From the NCBI GenBank assembly GCA_031551135.1, contig JAVBOA010000004.1:84963-148962 (forward strand): a DNA stretch of 64,000 nucleotides, read 5' to 3'. Below, one piece after another: positions 7,345 to 14,760 of this stretch. Under the pieces are notes generated by a model. It made no database searches and was not told the DNA's origin. It saw only the letters and a list, made by a program, of their open reading frames with translations. The translations under genes were made by a program, and so were the position numbers. This DNA is from JAITVM01 sp031551135. GTDB lineage: Bacteria > Bacillota > Clostridia > Lachnospirales > JAITVM01. Every line of letters begins with the position of its first letter. The first letter of the stretch is position 1.

Positions 7345-8904
7345 TTGAAAAAATTAGTAATATTTATGCTGTTTTTTATGTTTTCGCTAACATCTTGTTC
7401 GTCAAAAGAAGATCCGAATTCTATAAGCATTTTGGTTGCCGCGGAAAATAAAGATTTAATATTTCTATTGGATGAATTTGCCGAGAAAAACAATATTTCG
7501 ATATATCCCGATATAAAGGAAACAAGGGAAATTTTAGATGCATTGGATGAAGAATATGTATATGAAAATACAGTTTGGCTTTCGAACTCAATGTGGTTTT
7601 CGACTTTACAAAAACCTTCTAATATAAAAAATTCAAAATCTCTTTTTATTGACCCCGTTGTTTTCGGAATAAAAAAATCAAGAGCCGAGCAATTGGGTTT
7701 TATCAACAAAGATAAAATTCTGACAAAAGATATTTTGGAAAAAATAAAATCCGGCGAGCTTAAATTTGTAATGCCTTCCGTTACCCAAACAAACAGTGGC
7801 GCGTCGGCATATTTGGGATTTTTGAGCACTTTGCTGAATAATCCGGAAGTTATTACTTTGGAAGATTTAGAAAAACCAACTTTAAAAGAAGATTTAAAAA
7901 CCTTATTTAAAGGCGTAGAACGTTCTTCGGGAAGCGCAGAATTTTCGGCACAGCTTATTTCGAGCGGCGAATACGAATCCATGGTAAATTACGAGTCTGC
8001 GATAATAAATTTGAATAAGCAATTAATTGCTGAAGGCAAAGAACCGCTTTATATCATTTATCCATACGACGGCGTTTCTTTATCCGATTCGCCTTTGGCC
8101 AGTATTTCCAACTCTGTAAGTCCGGTAAATGAAAAGATTTTCAACGATTTGCAGGCTTATATGCTGAGCCCCGAAGTGCAGAAAATATTAACAGAACATG
8201 GCAGGCGCGCCGGATACGGCGGACTTGTGCCTTATGCGGATAACGAAACATTTAATCCCGATTGGGGGATTGATGTTAATAAATATATCTCGCCGATAAA
8301 ATATCCGACGACCGAAGTTATAAACAAAGCTCTGGATATTTATCAGGAATCTCTGAGAAAACCAACTGCAACCGTTTTTGCGCTGGATTATTCAGGAAGT
8401 ATGTACGGCGAAGGTAAGGAGCAGCTTGTGGAGGCAATGAGGACGATTTTTGATAAAGAGCTTTCATCGCAGCTGCGGATTCAATTTACTGAGTCGGATA
8501 AAGTTTTTGTAATTCCGTTTGATTCACAGCCACGAGACTATTTTTCATCAGAAAATTTTTCTTATGAAGAAATGCTTGCTGAAATAGAATACGCTGAACC
8601 GGAAGGTTCGACAAATATTTTCGATACATTATCGGTCGGATTAGGAATTTTGGAAGGAATCGATTCACAAATTTATAATAAATCAATAGTGGTAATGAGC
8701 GACGGAAAATCTAACCGCGGCAGTGAGAGCGATTTTATCAGCACTTACGAAAGTATTGGCGAAGGAATACCGATATATTCAATTATGTTCGGCGAATCGG
8801 ACGAATACGAATTATCTCAGATTTCGGAATTTACTTCCGGACTTTTGTTCGACGGAAAATCCGATTTGAAAAACGCTTTTAGAACAGTTAGAGGTTATAA
8901 TTAA
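7345..8904 (+). CDS. Lipoprotein with solute-binding-like domain and C-terminal VWA domain
   Basis: 519-aa predicted surface lipoprotein. Signal peptide with lipobox L-T-S-C (Cys18). Residues about 30-325 look like a type 2 periplasmic solute-binding fold (G-I-K-K-S-R-A-E-Q-L-G-F, the P-S-V-T-Q-T-N-S-G-A-S-A-Y segment). A von Willebrand A domain fills about 343-519, with the MIDAS parts D-Y-S-G-S-M (D-x-S-x-S), Thr in G-S-T-N-I-F, and Asp in V-M-S-D-G. So a metal-dependent adhesion or assembly domain is displayed outside with a ligand-binding domain. TTG start at 7345 with AAGGGGG. First gene of a run ending in a TelA-like gene; VWA, XpaC and TelA families are known to associate in Ter/stress-type gene sets. 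The ligand is unknown. Confidence 0.8.
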   Translation: MKKLVIFMLFFMFSLTSCSSKEDPNSISILVAAENKDLIFLLDEFAEKNNISIYPDIKETREILDALDEEYVYENTVWLSNSMWFSTLQKPSNIKNSKSLFIDPVVFGIKKSRAEQLGFINKDKILTKDILEKIKSGELKFVMPSVTQTNSGASAYLGFLSTLLNNPEVITLEDLEKPTLKEDLKTLFKGVERSSGSAEFSAQLISSGEYESMVNYESAIINLNKQLIAEGKEPLYIIYPYDGVSLSDSPLASISNSVSPVNEKIFNDLQAYMLSPEVQKILTEHGRRAGYGGLVPYADNETFNPDWGIDVNKYISPIKYPTTEVINKALDIYQESLRKPTATVFALDYSGSMYGEGKEQLVEAMRTIFDKELSSQLRIQFTESDKVFVIPFDSQPRDYFSSENFSYEEMLAEIEYAEPEGSTNIFDTLSVGLGILEGIDSQIYNKSIVVMSDGKSNRGSESDFISTYESIGEGIPIYSIMFGESDEYELSQISEFTSGLLFDGKSDLKNAFRTVRGYN

Positions 8905-8919
8905 GAAAGGAGAAAGGTT

Positions 8920-9537
8920 ATGAGTCATATAATAAGCGCAATTGTAGCGGCAGTCAGCTTCTTTTTAATATGGATTTTCGGTCAAAATATTATAATCAGC
9001 ATTATTTGCGCAGTTGTTGTGTATTTAGTCTGCTTTTTCCTTTTTAATTTTGGCGACGAAAAAGAGGTAAAAATTCCGGATGCGAATTTCAATAAAACCA
9101 GCAATACTCAGCTTATTTTAAAAGCTCAGCTTGAGCTTAGAAAAATATTGGATATAAAAGAAAAAATTAAAAATACCGAAATAAAACAGCTTGTAAATGA
9201 TATTTCTGATAAAGCTTCTAAAATATTAAATTATATTTCGCAAAAAGATGATAAAGTTGACGACGTGCGGTCATTCTTGGAATATTATATTCCGGCGGCA
9301 TATAAAATAATTAATAATTTTTATATGGTTGCCAATAACGATACAAACTCGAAAACATCAGCCGATTTTCAATCTAAAGTAAAGAACTTTTTGACTGAGA
9401 TAGACGAGGCGTTCAGCAAACAGCTTACAGCCCTTTTGGACGATGAAATTGTGGATGCTTCTATAGAAATGGAGACTTTGAAAGGCTCTCTTATTTCGGA
9501 AGGGTTATTGAAGGAAAATGATTTTGATAAGCTTTAG
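8920..9537 (+). CDS. XpaC-like membrane protein
   Basis: 205 aa. Two close transmembrane segments at about 4-22 and 25-43, then a long charged helical cytoplasmic region (residues 60-205) with I-S-D-K-A-S-K-I-L-N-Y-I and a F-L-E-Y-Y-I-P-A-A-Y-K-I-I motif. That motif and layout match the XpaC family, annotated as '5-bromo-4-chloroindolyl phosphate hydrolysis protein', which is routinely encoded next to TelA. The biochemical role of the family is not settled. ATG has AAAGGAG upstream. It starts 15 bp after the VWA gene. Confidence 0.75.
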   Translation: MSHIISAIVAAVSFFLIWIFGQNIIISIICAVVVYLVCFFLFNFGDEKEVKIPDANFNKTSNTQLILKAQLELRKILDIKEKIKNTEIKQLVNDISDKASKILNYISQKDDKVDDVRSFLEYYIPAAYKIINNFYMVANNDTNSKTSADFQSKVKNFLTEIDEAFSKQLTALLDDEIVDASIEMETLKGSLISEGLLKENDFDKL

Positions 9538-9576
9538 GTTTTTCCTGATTTTGAATGTTTATAAGGAGGGTTTAGT

Positions 9577-10683
9577 TTGAAAAAATTCGGAATTGGTTTA
9601 GGGATATTAGTTGTTGTAATTATTGCCGGTATTTTTATCAGCAGATTTGTTTCGGCGGATAAAAGTCAAACTGTTGTTGGGGCAGTCGGCGGCGGCAAAG
9701 AGAACTTTTTAAAAGATGAGGAAGTTATAAGAATCCTAAAAGAGAAATATAATTTAACAGTACGCACTGATGCTTGGAGTAATAATAAATTGATTGTGGA
9801 CGAAGTTAAATACGATGATAATGGAGACAAAAAAACTTACGATTTTATTTTCTTCTCGGATGAGCGTTTTTATGAATACTATAAAAATCCGGCTAAAGGA
9901 AATGAAGTTCCGCGCGAAAGGTCCGTTGCCGGCGGAATTGTTCTGAATACTCCGATTGTTATTTATTCTTGGGATAAAGTCTGCGACGCTTTGATTAGCG
10001 AAAATATCGTAACTGAAAATAACGGAGTTTATTATATTTCGGATATGCAGAAATTAATCGATTATATAATAGAGGGCAAAACTTGGGCAGATATCGGCAT
10101 GCCGGAAATCTACGGAAAAATAAATATTACTTCTCCCGACCCAATTACTTCTTCGCCCGGTACGACTTATTACGGGCTTTTGGCCTCGATTATGAATAAA
10201 GGCTATGTTGACACAAACCAAGTTCAAGGAATCAGCACTCAGCTCAAAAATTTCTATGGATATTCGGGTTTTATGAGCAATACACCGGCGGATATTTTTG
10301 ACCTATATTTAAGAACCGGAATGGGCGCAAAGCCGATGATTGTGGATTATGAAAAATCTATGATAGAATTTGCGAATCTTAATCCGGAGGGATATAATCA
10401 AGTTAAAGACCGGATTCGTATTTTGTATCCGGCACCTACGATTTGGAATTCGCATTGTATAACCGCGCTTTCGGAAGGCGGACAAAAATATCTTCAAGCT
10501 ATGTCCGATCCGGAAATTCAAAAAATAGCATGGATGAAATATGGCTTTAGAATGGGGCTTGCGGGCGGAAATAATTTGAGCGATGTTATTGTACAATCGA
10601 TTCCGGAATCGATTGATTCGGTTACGCAAGGCTTGAAAAAAGAAGTTTACGACGATATTATCAACGTTTTAAAAGAAGAATAA
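9577..10683 (+). CDS. Membrane-anchored solute-binding-like protein
   Basis: 368 aa. One N-terminal hydrophobic segment (about 5-25) without a lipobox cysteine, then an extracytoplasmic domain resembling bacterial extracellular solute-binding proteins (E-V-I-R-I-L-K-E-K-Y-N-L near 50-62, and the S-P-G-T-T-Y-Y-G-L-L segment near 190). It parallels the N-terminal half of the VWA lipoprotein two genes upstream (compare its T-Y-Y-G-L-L-A-S-I with S-A-Y-L-G-F-L-S-T there). No ABC permease or ATPase is nearby, so it may sense or scaffold rather than transport. TTG start at 9577 with AAGGAGGG. Confidence 0.7.
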   Translation: MKKFGIGLGILVVVIIAGIFISRFVSADKSQTVVGAVGGGKENFLKDEEVIRILKEKYNLTVRTDAWSNNKLIVDEVKYDDNGDKKTYDFIFFSDERFYEYYKNPAKGNEVPRERSVAGGIVLNTPIVIYSWDKVCDALISENIVTENNGVYYISDMQKLIDYIIEGKTWADIGMPEIYGKINITSPDPITSSPGTTYYGLLASIMNKGYVDTNQVQGISTQLKNFYGYSGFMSNTPADIFDLYLRTGMGAKPMIVDYEKSMIEFANLNPEGYNQVKDRIRILYPAPTIWNSHCITALSEGGQKYLQAMSDPEIQKIAWMKYGFRMGLAGGNNLSDVIVQSIPESIDSVTQGLKKEVYDDIINVLKEE

Positions 10684-10746
10684 GCGGCTTTGAATCGGAA
10701 TGGCGCATTGCGCTATTCCGATAAATTTATTCTAAGGAGGAATTTT

Positions 10747-11514
10747 ATGGAGGAACTTGTTTATTTACATTCTTTGACTGATTTCAGTGAAGAGGAACAG
10801 AATAAAATTAATGAATACATTCCGAAAATTGAACTCGAAAATAAAAATTTTATACTTTCGTACGCCGCCGAACAGCAAAAAGAAATCGGCGAAATAAGTG
10901 ACGATATTTTGAAATTTTCGAAAGAAGATTATCTTTCGCCGGTTTTTGGAGCGATTGTTACATTGGTTGATGCGATAAAAAATTTTGATGAACAAACCGA
11001 TATGAAATCCGGTATTTTTGGATTTATGTTCGATTCCAATAAATTTTACAATCAATTTAAATTTTCGGAAGCAATCGTTTTAAGCTCCGAAAAAACTTTG
11101 CGTGAAAGCATGAGAACTCTTTTAAAAAAAGAAGTTCAATTGAAAATGATTTATGAAAAGCTTTATATGAATTATAAAAAATTGGCTATGTACATAGTTG
11201 CCGGAGAAATGAAAATTTCATTTAGTCAATCGGAAGAATTGGATTCATTTAAAAGCCGGATTCAAAATTTGAAAATAAGCCAAAATATCGCGAATCAAAT
11301 AATTACACAGCTTTTTATTACTCGAAAGCAGATTGAATCCGCGATTGAAAAAATAAAAGACGTTACAAACCATACTATTCCGGCGTGGAAAAACCAAGTT
11401 TCGAATTTATTGCAATCTGAAAGTAAGAAACAGGACTTAGTTAAAGATATTAGCAAATTGAATAATAAAACGGTAAATGAACTGGAAAGCAATCTGAAAG
11501 CCTTGCGAAATTAA
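10747..11514 (+). CDS. TelA-like protein (toxic anion resistance family)
   Basis: 255 aa, shorter than typical TelA (about 330-390). All-helical, charged and cytoplasmic, with segments common to TelA/KlaA proteins: L-R-E-S-M-R-T-L-L-K-K-E-V-Q near 110-125 and T-I-P-A-W-K-N-Q near 215, the latter matching the family's conserved P-x-W region. TelA was first tied to tellurite resistance, but in Firmicutes it is mostly a general envelope-stress gene of unknown mechanism. ATG at 10747 has AAGGAGG upstream and is preferred to the in-frame codon at 10690. It shares the run with the XpaC-like gene, the usual partner. Confidence 0.75.
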   Translation: MEELVYLHSLTDFSEEEQNKINEYIPKIELENKNFILSYAAEQQKEIGEISDDILKFSKEDYLSPVFGAIVTLVDAIKNFDEQTDMKSGIFGFMFDSNKFYNQFKFSEAIVLSSEKTLRESMRTLLKKEVQLKMIYEKLYMNYKKLAMYIVAGEMKISFSQSEELDSFKSRIQNLKISQNIANQIITQLFITRKQIESAIEKIKDVTNHTIPAWKNQVSNLLQSESKKQDLVKDISKLNNKTVNELESNLKALRN

Positions 11515-11528
11515 AGCGGGCTTTTTTT
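11497..11528 (+). terminator. Terminator overlapping the end of the TelA-like gene
   Basis: AAAGCC inside the last codons pairs with GGGCTTT, followed by a T-run. The T-run leads directly into the MITE copy at 11530. Confidence 0.65.
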
Positions 11529-11529
11529 A

Positions 11530-11641
11530 TACTATTTTCAATATAAAGGATAGAAAAAAATATTTCATTTCGCGCTAGAAACATTGCGCGAAACGCTCCG
11601 CTGTGAAAAATTTTTTTCTACTTATCAAAATGAAAATAGTA
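11530..11641 (-). repeat. MITE copy A (112 bp)
   Basis: Near-full palindromic element. Ends TACTATTTTC and GAAAATAGTA, inner arms AGAAAAAAAT and TTTTTTTCTA, central stem TTTCGCGC/GCGCGAAA around a loop of the 'TAGAAACATT' type. Inverted relative to copy B (20511), with which it shares arm and loop sequence (subfamily 1). It begins 15 bp after the TelA-like stop codon. Confidence 0.9.
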
Positions 11642-11642
11642 T

Positions 11643-11709
11643 TAATGTGAGTTCGACGAAGTCGAACAAATCCGCATAGCGGATTAAAACCGAAGGTTTT
11701 ATCACATTA
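11643..11709 (+). repeat. Cloverleaf-like cluster of short palindromes
   Basis: Outer stem TAATGTGA (11643-11650) / TCACATTA (11702-11709) encloses three hairpins, each with a 3-nt loop: GTTCGAC-GAA-GTCGAAC (11651-11667), AATCCGC-ATA-GCGGATT (11669-11685) and AAAACC-GAA-GGTTTT (11686-11700). Only one base lies between them. The first arm recurs in the spo0A upstream region (24836-24858). It is not a tRNA: no T-loop or acceptor features. Confidence 0.85.
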
Positions 11710-11714
11710 CGAAT

Positions 11715-11906
11715 ACATTTTTATATTGCTTTTATATAAAAATGTATGAGTAGAATCAAAAGTTCGAGGCAGTTTAATTAATGTATTTCCAAAAATTTCT
11801 TTATACAAGCAATATTTATTTAGACCTTACATAGTATATATCATGACTGAAACAAAAATCAAAAATCAAATTTATTTTGTAGTGATTTCTTAGGAGGAAT
11901 TTTATA
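11715..11906 (+). other. Non-coding stretch with one long hairpin
   Basis: The gap between the TelA-like gene and the small Gly-rich gene is nearly 400 bp. Beyond the MITE and the cloverleaf it holds an AT-rich hairpin, ATACATTTTTATA/TATAAAAATGTAT, at about 11712-11748, then AT-rich sequence. I see no gene and no clear promoter. AGGAGG of the next gene is at about 11892. Confidence 0.6.
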
Positions 11907-12095
11907 ATGAATAGCATTTTTGGGAATAACAATTTTATGTGGATAATAATTATAGCTGCTGTATTACTATTTAGCCAAGGCGGCGGCGGAAGCATCTTCG
12001 GCGGCGGAAACGATAATAATTGGATATGGATTGTTGTGATTGCGTTTTTGTTTTTACAAGGCGGAAATTTTATGTGCTGTAGTGAAATGAAATAA
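11907..12095 (+). CDS. Small Gly-rich membrane protein, unknown function
   Basis: 62 aa. Two hydrophobic segments (W-I-I-I-I-A-A-V-L-L-F and W-I-W-I-V-V-I-A-F-L-F-L) separated by a glycine-rich turn with G-G-G-G-S and F-G-G-G, ending in a Cys pair (F-M-C-C-S). A strong SD (TTAGGAGGAAT) supports translation from ATG 11907. Composition recalls small YjcZ-like and coat-associated peptides of spore formers, but that is only a resemblance. First of three small genes in a row. Confidence 0.6.
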   Translation: MNSIFGNNNFMWIIIIAAVLLFSQGGGGSIFGGGNDNNWIWIVVIAFLFLQGGNFMCCSEMK

Positions 12096-12105
12096 TTATA
12101 TCTCA

Positions 12106-12132
12106 ACCGTAGGGGTATTCTGCTCCTACGGT
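12106..12132 (+). other. Hairpin between two small genes
   Basis: ACCGTAGG...CCTACGGT inverted repeat in the gap after the Gly-rich gene. It has no T-run, so it is more likely an mRNA stability or processing structure than a terminator. Confidence 0.5.
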
Positions 12133-12182
12133 ACTGTTGTTCTGACTTGTTTCCGAATCAAGCAATCTTGGGGGTGATACAA

Positions 12183-12761
12183 ATGGATGAAAATAATATT
12201 GATATGCTCAAGGTGATGGAAAAAGCGATTGAGCTGAAAAAAATACTGGAAGAAAAACCTCAGGAGAAAGCTCAAGAAAAACCGGAAATAAAACCGGAGT
12301 TAAATAAAAATGATAACCAAATGGATATTGCAAAGATTATGCAGTTTGCGGAAATATTAAAATCAATGAATAATAAAAAACCAGAAGAGCCACCGCCTGA
12401 GATATCGCCAAATCGTGAATATAAAGAAAATTATTTTTTTGATGATGATATAATTTCTCCTCAACTAAAATCTGTAAAGGCCGTTGTTCCATATCTCGAT
12501 TACGAAAAACAGAAAATTGTCGCGCTGGCCGTAAAGATAATCGAAGCGAAAAAAGTGATTGATTATTATGAAAGAGATGAAATAAAAAATGCGATTGTTG
12601 CACAATCGACTATGCCGAAAAATAATTCCGAAGTGCTTGGAGCCGTGCGCCCGTATTTGGACAATGAGAAAAAATACATAATTGATATGATTGAAAAAAT
12701 ATTCGAAATAAAAGAAATTATGGAAAAATTTAATCATATATCGAGCAATAAAAATTTATAA
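12183..12761 (+). CDS. Charged helical protein with internal repeats, unknown function
   Basis: 192 aa, cytoplasmic by composition, not recognised. Residues about 10-75 contain a Lys/Pro/Glu low-complexity spacer (E-K-P-Q-E-K-A-Q-E-K-P) between two similar helices (V-M-E-K-A-I-E-L-K-K-I and I-M-Q-F-A-E-I-L-K-S-M). The C-terminal half has two related units: V-V-P-Y-L-D-Y-E-K-Q-K-I and V-R-P-Y-L-D-N-E-K-K-Y-I, each followed by an I-x-E-x-K-x-x-I/M helix. ATG at 12183 follows TTGGGGGTGATACAA. Confidence 0.65.
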   Translation: MDENNIDMLKVMEKAIELKKILEEKPQEKAQEKPEIKPELNKNDNQMDIAKIMQFAEILKSMNNKKPEEPPPEISPNREYKENYFFDDDIISPQLKSVKAVVPYLDYEKQKIVALAVKIIEAKKVIDYYERDEIKNAIVAQSTMPKNNSEVLGAVRPYLDNEKKYIIDMIEKIFEIKEIMEKFNHISSNKNL

Positions 12762-12773
12762 GGAGTTGGTTTT

Positions 12774-13046
12774 TTGAATAAATACGATATGATTTTGAAA
12801 AAAGACGCTTTTAAAAATATTCCGCGTGAAACTTTGGATTCTTTGAAAGAGCTAATGGCTTCGGTAGAAGGAAAATCTTTGAATGATACTTTGATGATAA
12901 TCATGAAATTTCAAAGCTCTATGCCGAAAACAAAGCCGCTTTCCGCTGATGAGCAAAAAGCCGTAGTCCAAGCGATTATGGAGGGACTGGACAAAAACGA
13001 GCAAGAAAAATTTGCGAAGATAATTGCGCTTTTTAATATGGCTTAA
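12774..13046 (+). CDS. Small helical protein, unknown function
   Basis: 90 aa, not recognised. Predicted all-helical and soluble, with an acidic C-terminal half (A-D-E-Q-K-A-V-V-Q-A-I-M-E-G-L near 60). TTG start at 12774 with AAGGAGTTGG spaced 4 nt. It begins 12 bp after the previous gene, so the two are probably co-transcribed. Confidence 0.65.
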   Translation: MNKYDMILKKDAFKNIPRETLDSLKELMASVEGKSLNDTLMIIMKFQSSMPKTKPLSADEQKAVVQAIMEGLDKNEQEKFAKIIALFNMA

Positions 13047-13131
13047 ACCGTCATTAATAAGGTTTGATATCATAAAAATATTTTGAGTATTGAAAAAATT
13101 TCGATACTCTTTATTTTTGTTTTTAATATTT

Positions 13132-13165
13132 TATGACACAAATTTTGTGCACAAATTTTGTGTCG
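13132..13165 (+). other. Tandem near-palindromes upstream of the znuA promoter
   Basis: Two direct copies of CACAAATTTTGTG, each nearly self-complementary, separated by at most one base. They end about 12 bp before the -35 box of znuA. A binding site for a second regulator or a leftover terminator-like repeat are both possible. Confidence 0.5.
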
Positions 13166-13176
13166 CCAAAATTCTC

Positions 13177-13206
13177 TTGACATTGAAAATATTTTTCTGT
13201 TATCAT
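13177..13206 (+). promoter_or_regulatory. znuA promoter
   Basis: TTGACA at 13177-13182 and TATCAT at 13201-13206 (18-bp spacer; TTATCA gives 17). The Zur-like palindrome starts 8 bp downstream. Confidence 0.75.
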
Positions 13207-13214
13207 ATCAAAAA

Positions 13215-13229
13215 TGCGAATGATTCGCA
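13215..13229 (+). promoter_or_regulatory. Zur-type operator upstream of znuA
   Basis: Perfect 7-1-7 palindrome TGCGAAT-G-ATTCGCA. It keeps the AAT-N-ATT core of Fur-family sites and lies just downstream of the -10 box, where bound repressor would block initiation. The likely ligand is the zur product encoded at 46059-46442. Confidence 0.7.
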
Positions 13230-13276
13230 AAATTATTTGCTCAAAATTATTTGAACAAATTTATCTGGAGGTTCTT

Positions 13277-14173
13277 TTGAGAAAACTATTTTTGTTAATT
13301 ATATGTTCTATGTTATTTACCGCTTGTGAAGCAAAAGCCCAAACCCCGGAAAATGAATTTAAAATCGCCGCTTCGTTTATTACGGTTGCTCATTTCGTCG
13401 AAATGATTGCCGGTGAAAACGCTGATGTTATTAGTATTATGCCGGTGGGACAAAATATTCATGATTTTGAAATTTCGCCAAAGCAGATGGTGAACTTGGA
13501 GGATTGCGATATTATTTTTTATAATGGATTGGGAATGGAAGGGTTTATCGAAAAATTAAAGGAATCTAGTTCGGGTGATATAGAATTTACAGAATTGGCA
13601 TCGGTTCTGCCTCATGAGATGATTATCGAAGCGGAAGAGGAGCACGGCGACCATGAGCACGAATCCGATCCCCATATTTGGCTGGACCCTATGATTCTGA
13701 AAAAAGAATTGGAATTGATTAAGGATACGCTGATTAAATATGATTCGGGCAATAAAAATTTATACGAAACGAATTTTGCGGAATCGGTGAAAAAATTGAA
13801 TGAACTGGATGAATCGTATAAAGCGGCTGTTTCAGAATTTAAATCTAAAGAAATACTGGTTTCCCACGAGGCTTATGGATATTTATGCAAGGCTTACGGT
13901 CTTGATCAAATAGCGCTTACGAATATTCACGCGTCGGGAGATTTAAGTTCAAAAGCTATGGCGGATATGATTGATTACATAAAATCAAACGGAGTTAAGG
14001 CGATTTTTTATGAATCAAGCGAACCTAATAATAATATTAAAACTATTGCGAAAGAGACAAATATTCCTATGCTTCGGCTGAATCCTGTCGAATCTCAAAC
14101 AGACGGCGAAAATATGGATTATTTCAGCATAATGTATGAAAATCTCGAAAATTTAAAAAAAGCTTTACTCTGA
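13277..14173 (+). CDS. znuA: Zinc ABC transporter substrate-binding lipoprotein
   Basis: 298 aa, cluster A-I metal-binding protein. Lipobox F-T-A-C at Cys17. Metal ligands are visible: V-A-H-F-V-E-M-I-A-G-E near 45, the M-P-V-G-Q-N-I-H-D-F-E motif near 75, a His/Glu-rich loop (H-G-D-H-E-H-E-S-D-P-H) near 130-140, H-E-A-Y-G-Y near 195, and S-S-E-P-N-N near 270. The His-rich loop marks zinc. Start is TTG 13277, with CTGGAGG upstream; the in-frame codon at 13214 would overlap the operator. The permease and ATPase genes are about 33 kb away (46435-47900). Confidence 0.88.
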   Translation: MRKLFLLIICSMLFTACEAKAQTPENEFKIAASFITVAHFVEMIAGENADVISIMPVGQNIHDFEISPKQMVNLEDCDIIFYNGLGMEGFIEKLKESSSGDIEFTELASVLPHEMIIEAEEEHGDHEHESDPHIWLDPMILKKELELIKDTLIKYDSGNKNLYETNFAESVKKLNELDESYKAAVSEFKSKEILVSHEAYGYLCKAYGLDQIALTNIHASGDLSSKAMADMIDYIKSNGVKAIFYESSEPNNNIKTIAKETNIPMLRLNPVESQTDGENMDYFSIMYENLENLKKALL

Positions 14174-14192
14174 CGAATGAAAGCAAAACGCA

Positions 14193-14225
14193 CACCCGTT
14201 CCGAATATTTGTGATGGAACGGGTG
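14193..14225 (+). terminator. Hairpin after znuA
   Basis: CACCCGTTCC, 13-nt loop, GGAACGGGTG, followed by a T-rich but interrupted tail. Probable terminator. Confidence 0.65.
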
Positions 14226-14273
14226 AAATTATTTTCAAAAGGATGGCGCAAAACGATTTTCAACTTTTCCGGC

Positions 14274-14603
14274 TCATTCTTTTCTTTCTTTGTATTTTTC
14301 GCCCCAATTGCCCATGATTTCGAGGATAGGCTTTAGGCTGATGCCTGTATCGGTTAAGGAATATTCCACTTTCGGCGGTACTTCTGCGTAAACTTTTCGA
14401 TTAACAAGCCCGGTTTCTTCCATAGTGCGGAGATGTTGGGTCAGCACTTTTTGAGAAATTCCGTCGAGAGATTTTTTTAATTCTCCAAAACGTTTTGTTC
14501 CTGTCAGCAAATCACGCACAATCAATATTTTCCATTTATCGCCCATCAAAGTCAGTGTTGTTTCTACCGGACAAGCCGGCAATTCATTGCGTTTCAAAAT
14601 CAT
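14274..14603 (-). CDS. HxlR-family transcriptional regulator
   Basis: About 109 aa from ATG 14603. HxlR winged-helix hallmarks: C-P-V-E-T-T-L at the N-terminus, G-D-K-W-K-I-L-I-V-R-D-L, G-T-K-R-F-G-E-L-K-K-S-L, and G-I-S-Q-K-V-L-T-Q-H-L-R in the recognition helix. The N-terminal Cys is the usual redox or electrophile sensor of the family. GGAGGT is only one base from ATG 14603, so the true start may be a GTG or TTG a few codons upstream (14621 or 14633). It is divergent from the following gene, which it probably controls. Confidence 0.88.
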   Translation of the reverse strand: MILKRNELPACPVETTLTLMGDKWKILIVRDLLTGTKRFGELKKSLDGISQKVLTQHLRTMEETGLVNRKVYAEVPPKVEYSLTDTGISLKPILEIMGNWGEKYKERKE

Positions 14604-14665
14604 ACCTCCAATAGTCACCCAATAGTTACCCAAAAGATACTATAGCACTTTTAAGTGCCTACTTT
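14604..14665. promoter_or_regulatory. Divergent control region between hxlR and the MBL-fold gene
   Basis: Two direct copies of GGGTRACTATT (minus strand) lie just before the regulator's start. An inverted repeat GCACTT-TT-AAGTGC and two ACTATAG boxes follow toward the divergent gene. This arrangement fits HxlR dimers binding spaced half-sites. Exact operators cannot be fixed by eye. Confidence 0.5.
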
Positions 14666-14760
14666 ACTATAGAAACTTATGCGCTTATTATAATATTAAA
14701 GAATTAATCAAGTCAAGCAAAGTTATAATGTATCAAAATCAAAAAACGGAGGATTATAAA

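Noticed and set aside
11643..11709. Cloverleaf as a tRNA gene
   Set aside because: No T-loop, anticodon loop of seven bases, or acceptor stem features; all loops are three bases.
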